Shown here: positions 15,691 through 24,656 of the stretch, in pieces | Layout: the number at the start of each line of letters is the position of its first letter | Numbering within the stretch: the stretch's first letter is position 1 | Assembly (NCBI GenBank): GCA_047630355.1 | Contig: JBLHXN010000047.1 | Location: forward strand, 1-24,656 | Length of the DNA: 24,656 bases | Direction of reading: 5' to 3' | Source of the DNA: JANQUM01 sp047630355 | Lineage (GTDB): Bacteria > Bacteroidota > Bacteroidia > Cytophagales > Spirosomataceae | Position numbers and translations under genes: made by a program | Notes under the pieces: model-generated | Database searches by the model: none | What the model was told of the DNA's origin: nothing | The model's input: only the letters and a program-made list of their open reading frames with translations

Positions 15691-17853
15691 TTATTGCAAA
15701 AATAGTACCACTTGTCCTGATGAGGTTAAAGCATAATCATTAACCTTTCCTGTACCTGAGTAAGTCACCGAGTATCCAGCGTTTTCGAGCAAGTGCAATG
15801 CATCACGTAATACTAAGCCTTTTGGGTTGATTGACTTATCACCTGAGCGTATTGGTTGCCAATCTATCTGCTTGTTGCTTTTTGCCTTTGCGTACACCCA
15901 GCCTGGCTTATCAGGCTTTTGTCTCATATTCAAATTTTCCGCTAATACCTTAAAATCACTAGCTTCTCCTCCGTGTAAACGCTGAGCTAGATAGTTTTTT
16001 CCTGAAGTCAATTTCTTCGTCGGATGAATATTTACATCGTACGCAAAGAGCTTATCCGCAATTTCTCTAAAGACGGGAGCTGCAATGGTATTTCCGTATA
16101 AAGAGCCATTTTTTGGTTCGTCAATAACTACGATACAGCTGTACTTTGGATTATTTGCTGGGAAATATCCGGCAAATGATGTATAGACTTCAGGGCCATT
16201 ACGATACCCACCAGTTCGCTTTTGGGCAGTTCCGGTTTTACCCGCAACTTGACAATACCCTTCGTTAATATTACTCGCCGTTCCGTGCATCACTACACCT
16301 TCAAGCATCTTTTTTGCGAGACGAACGCTCTGCGGAGAACAGATGGGTGCGGAAAGTTTTCTGGCTTCAAATGTTTCAATAATTTCGTTTGCTTCTCTTA
16401 TCTCTTTCACAATAATTGGTTCTACCCAATAGCCATTATTTGCTACTGCGTTGTAAAAAGAGAGCGTTTGTAAAGGGGTGAGTTTCATTTCGTAGCCAAT
16501 AGAAGTCCAGGGAACGGTAGTATGGCTAAACCGTTTTTTATCGTCTGGCGAAACAAAAACGGGCTTCGAGCTGCCTATCAGCTGAAAACCAATGGGCGTA
16601 TTTAGTTGAAATTTATTAATATATGCAAAGAAGTCTGTCGTCTTTGTGAAGCCAAAGTGCTTACGCATTAACCGATAAACTCCAATGTTGCAGGATTTTT
16701 CAAAAACTTCTCTCACGGATAATCTCCCGTGAACATGTGAGCAAGTCATTACTATACCTTTACTGTGTTGTATGCTGCCTTTGCAGTCCACGGCAAGTTG
16801 GTCTAAAGGAAGGTTAGTTTTTTCAATTAGAGCTAACATGGAAGCAAGTTTGAAGGTAGAGCCTGGGTCACTTCCTTCCGTGACGGCGTAGTTTTTATTG
16901 TCAACATAATACGTCTCTCCGTTACTACTTCTTCGGCCATAATTTGCCATAGCCTTTATTTCTCCCGTTTGTACTTCCATGACAACTACGGTTCCGTATT
17001 TTGCGTCCGTGGCTTTTACTTGTCGCATCAGAGCAGTTTCTGCAATATCCTGAAAATTCACATCAAGTGTGGTTACAATATCTTTTCCAGCTTCCGGCTG
17101 TACGTCGTCCTGAGCTTCTACCGCCCGCCAGTAACCACCACTAATTTTATCGTAAAATCCGTAGCCGTTAGTTCCGGCCAAGATACCATTGAAGCTATAC
17201 TCTATACCGTACGCCCCTTTCATCGCTTTATTATCTAGCACATTACCAATGGTACGTTTAGCAGTTTTGCCAAAAGGATACTCACGGATATAGTGTCTCT
17301 CCAGAATTCCGCCCCGCAACCTTTTACTATCTTTGTAGAAAGGGTAATCGTTTACTATCAGATAATCTTCAACGCTAATCATTTTTTTGATCAAACGAAT
17401 GTATCGACGATTCTCTTTGCGGGCAGTCAGAATGATTTTTTGGTATTCAGCGGCTGTTTTTTCCTTAAACCTCTTCGACAATAGCGTACTGAGTTCTGCA
17501 ACTTGTTCTTTATAGATCACCGTTGAATCTGATTTTCCCTTACGTTTGATAGAAATTGTATCCTTTGGGCAAATAATCTTACTTGGATCAATGGCCACCA
17601 CAAACTTTGGAACCGTTGTGGCTAATAAACCCTTACCGTCGCTCGCCAGAATATTTCCTCTGTTAGCATAAATGGTACGTTCTTTCGAACGAAGGTCTTT
17701 CACTTGTTCAATGAGTTCTTCTTTCTTAACTGTCTGTAAGTAAATAATACGGACAATGATTATTCCGCCTAGCACCATCATTGATGCTACAATCAGCCAC
17801 GATCGTCGTACCATTTGGGCTCGTATCGGCACCTTTGGTGTGAAATTCTTCAT
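15691..17853 (-). CDS. ftsI: Penicillin-binding protein 3 / FtsI, septal peptidoglycan transpeptidase with PASTA domain
   Basis: This 720-residue class B penicillin-binding protein cross-links peptidoglycan at the division septum. It has a short cytoplasmic N-terminus, one membrane anchor (about 19-39, WLIVASMMVLGGIIIVRIIY), and a dimerisation/pedestal domain (about 60-250). The transpeptidase domain (about 280-600) has nucleophile S332 in STFK (K335), the SCN triad at 387-389 and KTG at 539-541. A C-terminal PASTA domain (about 660-720) is common in Bacteroidetes FtsI. All active-site motifs are intact. It lies 54 bases after ftsL and is probably co-transcribed with it. The usual next gene, murE, is absent; a non-coding gap and smpB follow. 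Confidence 0.95.
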   Translation of the reverse strand: MKNFTPKVPIRAQMVRRSWLIVASMMVLGGIIIVRIIYLQTVKKEELIEQVKDLRSKERTIYANRGNILASDGKGLLATTVPKFVVAIDPSKIICPKDTISIKRKGKSDSTVIYKEQVAELSTLLSKRFKEKTAAEYQKIILTARKENRRYIRLIKKMISVEDYLIVNDYPFYKDSKRLRGGILERHYIREYPFGKTAKRTIGNVLDNKAMKGAYGIEYSFNGILAGTNGYGFYDKISGGYWRAVEAQDDVQPEAGKDIVTTLDVNFQDIAETALMRQVKATDAKYGTVVVMEVQTGEIKAMANYGRRSSNGETYYVDNKNYAVTEGSDPGSTFKLASMLALIEKTNLPLDQLAVDCKGSIQHSKGIVMTCSHVHGRLSVREVFEKSCNIGVYRLMRKHFGFTKTTDFFAYINKFQLNTPIGFQLIGSSKPVFVSPDDKKRFSHTTVPWTSIGYEMKLTPLQTLSFYNAVANNGYWVEPIIVKEIREANEIIETFEARKLSAPICSPQSVRLAKKMLEGVVMHGTASNINEGYCQVAGKTGTAQKRTGGYRNGPEVYTSFAGYFPANNPKYSCIVVIDEPKNGSLYGNTIAAPVFREIADKLFAYDVNIHPTKKLTSGKNYLAQRLHGGEASDFKVLAENLNMRQKPDKPGWVYAKAKSNKQIDWQPIRSGDKSINPKGLVLRDALHLLENAGYSVTYSGTGKVNDYALTSSGQVVLFLQ

Positions 17854-17907
17854 AAGTAATTATATTATAGGAAAGCAAAGACTTGTTATGAGGGAAAGAG
17901 GTATCAA

Positions 17908-18282
17908 TTATTTGGTTGATTCCTCAATTTTGATGGGAGGCGTGATGCTTTTATCCAGCCCTCTGTAGGATAAGCGTTTTGATAGTTCGGATTGCTTGCT
18001 CTCTAAACTGTAAGTCTCTTTCTTGGAAATATAAATGGCACGTTTTTCGTTCATCTCACTTTTCGCCCGGGCAGTTTGATACGTTAGCCTATCAAAGCCG
18101 TTTCGGAGAAAAATGCAGAGAACGACTAACCCACAAATCCACGCTGCCCTAATTAAAAAGGCAGTTGACGGGAGCTCGGAGAAACCGAATTTTGCCGGAA
18201 GGTTAAAAAGTTTACTAGAAGGTTCAGGTCGAACAACGGGGGTATTCTTCGCCGTTCGGCGATTTCTGGTTCGGATGGCCAT
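17908..18282 (-). CDS. ftsL: FtsL-like cell division protein
   Basis: This 124-residue bitopic membrane protein has a basic cytoplasmic N-terminus (about 1-40), one transmembrane helix (about 41-60, including AFLIRAAWICGLVVLCIFL), and a periplasmic coiled-coil-like stretch rich in K, E and S (about 65-108). Sequence conservation in FtsL is poor, so the call rests on topology and on its place between rsmH and ftsI, where ftsL always sits in dcw clusters. In the divisome it would link FtsI/FtsW to the FtsQ/DivIB-type partners. It has its own consensus promoter upstream. Confidence 0.82.
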   Translation of the reverse strand: MAIRTRNRRTAKNTPVVRPEPSSKLFNLPAKFGFSELPSTAFLIRAAWICGLVVLCIFLRNGFDRLTYQTARAKSEMNEKRAIYISKKETYSLESKQSELSKRLSYRGLDKSITPPIKIEESTK

Positions 18283-18318
18283 AGATATAAATTTTTAGAA
18301 AAACAGACGTAAGTGTTT

Positions 18319-18348
18319 CAAAATTAACTATTTCTCTAAAGGCATCAA
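18319..18348 (-). promoter_or_regulatory. Internal promoter for ftsL-ftsI
   Basis: On the minus strand TTG (18348-18346), 19 bases, then TAATTTTG (18326-18319) matches the Bacteroidetes consensus. The predicted transcript start is about 30 bases before the ftsL ATG. It lies in the 96-base gap after rsmH, so ftsL and ftsI may be expressed independently of rsmH. Confidence 0.5.
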
Positions 18349-18378
18349 CTTTTATAGCACAATATTTCTCAACACATT

Positions 18379-19293
18379 TTAGTTTAATGTGGCTACCCGA
18401 AGCTTGGCACTTCTTGCTCTGGGGTTAAGCTTTACCTCTTCGGCTGAGGCTTCGATGGGTTTACGGATTAACGCTTTCAAAGGTTTCAGGTCATTGCCAT
18501 AGAAATCTTTATCGGCATCACCCCGGAACTTGCCACTGCGGAAGAAGTTCTTAACCAACCGATCTTCTAGCGAGTGGTACGACATTACTACCAGCCGCCC
18601 TTCGGGGCTAAGAACTTTAGGTGTGTCCTGAAGGAAATCTTCAAGTGCCTTCATTTCCTCGTTCACTTCAATTCGCAGAGCTTGAAATACCTGAGCGAGG
18701 TACTTGCTTTCCTTCCCACGGGGCAGAAGTTTTTGTAAAATGCCTTTTAAGTCATTTATTGTCACAATTTCAGCCGTTGAGCGAGCAGCAACAATTGCTA
18801 AGGCCGCCGTACGTGCATTCCTTACTTCACCGTATTGTCCTAATACCTTGTGTAAATCTTCGGGAGAGTAAGTATTGATAAGCTTTCGTGCGGTAAACGA
18901 AGACTGTTGATTCATTCGCATATCTAGTTCTGCATCAAACCTTGTTGAAAATCCTCGTTCTGCCGTATCTATTTGGTAAGAGGATATTCCTAAGTCTGCT
19001 AAAATGCCATCAACTTTCCGTATGCCATGCAGTCGCAGGTATTTTTCCAGAAATCGAAAGTTAGCTTCAACGAACGTAAAGTTGGGAGAATCTATCCTTT
19101 GGGTTTCTTTCTTTGCGTCTTCATCCTGGTCAAAGGCAAAGAGTTTACCTGTTGTAAGGTGAGATAAAATTTCTCTTGAGTGCCCTCCCCCACCAAATGT
19201 AACATCAACGTAGATACCCTCGGGGTTAATATTGAGTTGTTTGATGCACTCAGTAAGCATTACCGGATTATGGTACGAATAATTATTTTCCAA
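18379..19293 (-). CDS. rsmH: 16S rRNA (cytosine(1402)-N(4))-methyltransferase RsmH (MraW)
   Basis: This 304-residue SAM-dependent enzyme methylates N4 of C1402 in the ribosomal P site. The N-terminal family signature SYHNPVMLTEC is followed by the SAM-binding motif VDVTFGGGGHS (about 29-39). Further features are FDQDEDA, GILADLGISSYQID and the C-terminal VMSYHSLEDRLVKNFF. No ATG precedes the conserved YHNPVML. I place the start at the TTG at 19293 (giving MENNYSYHNP), matching the short N-terminus of relatives. The frame is open back to a TTG at 19353, but that codon is the -33 element of a consensus promoter whose transcript starts near 19318. It is first in the rsmH-ftsL-ftsI block; mraZ, which usually precedes it, is absent, and an rRNA operon diverges instead. 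Confidence 0.94.
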   Translation of the reverse strand: MENNYSYHNPVMLTECIKQLNINPEGIYVDVTFGGGGHSREILSHLTTGKLFAFDQDEDAKKETQRIDSPNFTFVEANFRFLEKYLRLHGIRKVDGILADLGISSYQIDTAERGFSTRFDAELDMRMNQQSSFTARKLINTYSPEDLHKVLGQYGEVRNARTAALAIVAARSTAEIVTINDLKGILQKLLPRGKESKYLAQVFQALRIEVNEEMKALEDFLQDTPKVLSPEGRLVVMSYHSLEDRLVKNFFRSGKFRGDADKDFYGNDLKPLKALIRKPIEASAEEVKLNPRARSAKLRVATLN

Positions 19294-19324
19294 ATTGTGA
19301 ATTATTGTCGTTAAAATCTCAGGA

Positions 19325-19353
19325 CAAAAGTAGTTAAAACCACCAAGACTCAA
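19325..19353 (-). promoter_or_regulatory. Promoter of rsmH
   Basis: On the minus strand TTG (19353-19351), 18 bases, then TACTTTTG (19332-19325) fits TTG-N17-23-TAnnTTTG. The transcript would start near 19318, about 25 bases before the TTG start codon proposed for rsmH. Confidence 0.6.
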
Positions 19354-19571
19354 CCAGATTGTAAAGCCTGAGCGATTTAAAATAAGTTTTATTTGCCAAT
19401 AATTTTGTTGCCCTATATATTATATGTACTATATAAAAATATGAGTGCTCACACCGTATCTACAAATTGCACTATTTCAATAAGATTCAGGATGATAAAA
19501 AAAGATTATTCTTTAATCTACTGCTTTTCAGGGAGTTGATAAAACAGGCTACAATTATTTTACAAAGGGGC

Positions 19572-19602
19572 TTGGTTGATAGAGAAAGACCTGTTACCTT
19601 TG
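19572..19602 (+). promoter_or_regulatory. rRNA operon promoter P1
   Basis: TTG (19572-19574), 20 bases, then TACCTTTG (19595-19602), followed by CATCCCGC. It matches the Bacteroidetes housekeeping consensus and shares its -7 box and the following bases with P2, 128 bases downstream. Confidence 0.75.
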
Positions 19603-19700
19603 CATCCCGCAATTAAGGAAGCGGTTAAGTTATTTGGTTTGTCGGAGGAGAGGGTTTAGGGTTTACGAAAAAGGGTTTTAAAATTTATTTTCGTTTTCTT

Positions 19701-19730
19701 TTGTGTTTTCAAATTTTTCTTCTACCTTTG
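19701..19730 (+). promoter_or_regulatory. rRNA operon promoter P2
   Basis: TTG (19701-19703, within TTTTG), 19 bases, then TACCTTTG (19723-19730), followed by CACTCCC. It is the second of two tandem promoters. Transcription from here gives a leader of about 210 nt before 16S rRNA. Confidence 0.78.
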
Positions 19731-19880
19731 CACTCCCATTAAGAACGAAAGTTTAATCGGGAGTCGAAACGACAGCAAGTTGTTTATTTTAAGGGTCATC
19801 GTTTAGTAAGATGGTTCACTAATTTGGTCAGGTTTTTTTATGTCAGCCGTTGGGTTACATACGATATTTGGTTGGATAAA

Positions 19881-19892
19881 GTTCTTTAACAT
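19881..19892 (+). promoter_or_regulatory. boxA antitermination element in the 16S leader
   Basis: GTTCTTTAACAT closely matches the E. coli boxA core (TGCTCTTTAACA). It lies about 58 bases before the 16S gene, where NusB/NusE would load to keep transcription from terminating in the rRNA genes. Confidence 0.7.
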
Positions 19893-19949
19893 ATTGGAGT
19901 ATTGTACGGAACATCTGTCAGGACCTTGACGTGGTTAAATATAACATTT

Positions 19950-21466
<1,517 letters not shown>

Positions 21467-21738
21467 TTAGAGATACCCTGATGCAAATCAGGCGAAACAA
21501 AGAAGACGACGTTAAGGTGCGTAAGATAAAGAGGCGAGTCGTTATGACGAACCACACTAATTTTACAACTCTGGGTAAACCACCTGGAGTCTAAACAAAA
21601 AACTGGTGTTTCCGTACAATACTTTCAATTTGTTAAATATCATTAAGATAATAGAGGGAGAAGACGAGCGTCTTGACAACAAGCGGACAGCTGCTTTGCC
21701 ACGAATAGCTCATAAGTTCTTTTTTTGTAACAAAGAAA
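21467..21738 (+). other. Internal transcribed spacer, 16S to tRNA-Ile
   Basis: These 272 bases hold no reading frame of note. They would contain the 16S 3' processing stem. A second spacer (21895-22121) follows tRNA-Ala and carries the boxA for 23S. Confidence 0.7.
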
Positions 21739-21812
21739 GGGCCTGTAGCTCAGGTGGTTAGAGCGTTACACTGATAATGTAAAGGTCCGTGGTTCGAGTC
21801 CACGCAGGCCCA
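21739..21812 (+). tRNA. trnI-GAU: tRNA-Ile (anticodon GAU)
   Basis: A 74-nt cloverleaf: acceptor GGGCCTG pairs with CAGGCCC, anticodon stem TTACA/TGTAA encloses the loop CTGATAA (GAT at 21773-21775), and the T arm has GTTCGAGTC. The discriminator is A. The next bases are CAA, so the CCA end is added after transcription. Confidence 0.97.
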
Positions 21813-21820
21813 CAAATTTT

Positions 21821-21894
21821 GGGGGATTAGCTCAGCTGGCTAGAGCACCTGCTTTGCAAGCAGGGGGTCAACGGTTCGACTCCGTTATTCTCCA
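21821..21894 (+). tRNA. trnA-UGC: tRNA-Ala (anticodon UGC)
   Basis: A 74-nt cloverleaf: acceptor GGGGGAT pairs with ATTCTCC, including the G3-U70 wobble that identifies alanine tRNA. Anticodon stem CCTGC/GCAGG encloses TTTGCAA (TGC at 21855-21857). The discriminator is A and CCA is not encoded. It lies 8 bases after tRNA-Ile, the standard pair in rRNA spacers. Confidence 0.97.
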
Positions 21895-22042
21895 CTATAT
21901 TATTATTATTTATGGTTCATCAAGATAGTACCGATGAATTTAGTTTTAGGGTTTTACCCACTAATTGATACAAGAAGTAGCCATTAAGGTCGACAATTAC
22001 AGAGTCTGATAATTGTTTGCTGGTTTCGGAAGTATTGATAAC

Positions 22043-22054
22043 GTTCTTTGACAT
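22043..22054 (+). promoter_or_regulatory. boxA antitermination element before 23S
   Basis: GTTCTTTGACAT resembles the leader boxA (GTTCTTTAACAT at 19881) with one base different. It lies about 68 bases before 23S rRNA, the usual place for the second boxA of an rRNA operon. Confidence 0.65.
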
Positions 22055-22121
22055 GACTGGAAAGACAAAAGAGTAAAGAAAGAATAACGAGAGTAACGTA
22101 TTTTTTTCGAATACATTATAA

Positions 22122-24656
<2,535 letters not shown>

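Larger units (their letters stand above)
19354..19949. other. Divergent control region between rsmH and the rRNA operon
   Basis: There is no protein gene in these 596 bases. The right half holds the two rRNA promoters, the leader and a boxA. The left part (about 19380-19560) is AT-rich and would be the upstream activating region; it contains an isolated TAATTTTG (19400-19407) with no matching -33 element. No mraZ remnant was seen. Confidence 0.6.

Noticed and set aside
19640..19680. Telomere-like GGGTTT repeats before the rRNA operon
   Set aside because: There are only two or three imperfect copies in a short AT-rich stretch; no array.

Overview
The window comes from a Bacteroidetes bacterium, most likely a pigmented member of the Cytophagales (Spirosomaceae-like). 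This rests on the 16S sequence with its GGAACACCTCC 3' end, tRNAs without an encoded CCA, weak Shine-Dalgarno signals, and several promoters of the Bacteroidetes form TTG-N17-23-TAnnTTTG. The genus cannot be fixed by eye. The content is chromosomal and mostly housekeeping, with one small accessory island.

Layout: positions 3-2741 hold the 3' part of an RND efflux pump permease. Positions 2784-4103 are a minus-strand accessory locus: a HipB-type XRE regulator with a near-palindromic operator abutting its start codon, a 23-codon reading frame resembling the first residues of a HipA toxin that then stops, and an unrecognised 291-residue protein with a HEPN-like R-x4-H motif and a beta-rich tail. 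Kynureninase (kynU, plus strand) follows. Its stop codon overlaps the stop of a minus-strand two-component pair: a LytTR response regulator and, 6 bases after it, a TPR-containing LytS-type histidine kinase. priA lies upstream of that pair on the same strand. On the plus strand an ECF-type sigma factor gene, an intrinsic terminator, and crtI-crtB (first carotenoid steps) follow. The minus strand then carries an HNH endonuclease gene, smpB, and a division/cell-wall block transcribed in the order rsmH, ftsL, ftsI.

Divergent from rsmH is a ribosomal RNA operon on the plus strand: tandem promoters P1 and P2, a boxA, 16S rRNA, tRNA-Ile(GAU), tRNA-Ala(UGC), a second boxA, and 23S rRNA cut by the right edge.

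The rsmH-ftsL-ftsI block is the start of the usual dcw cluster, but neither mraZ nor murE is beside it. The two places most worth follow-up are the hipB/HEPN island and the 335-base ftsI-smpB gap. The gap carries a consensus promoter, a two-tier hairpin and a terminator-like hairpin just before smpB, which could be a small RNA or an attenuating leader. Four reading frames (kynU, rsmH, crtI, sigma factor) have likely starts downstream of the longest possible start. For kynU and rsmH the extra 5' part is occupied by the gene's own promoter.
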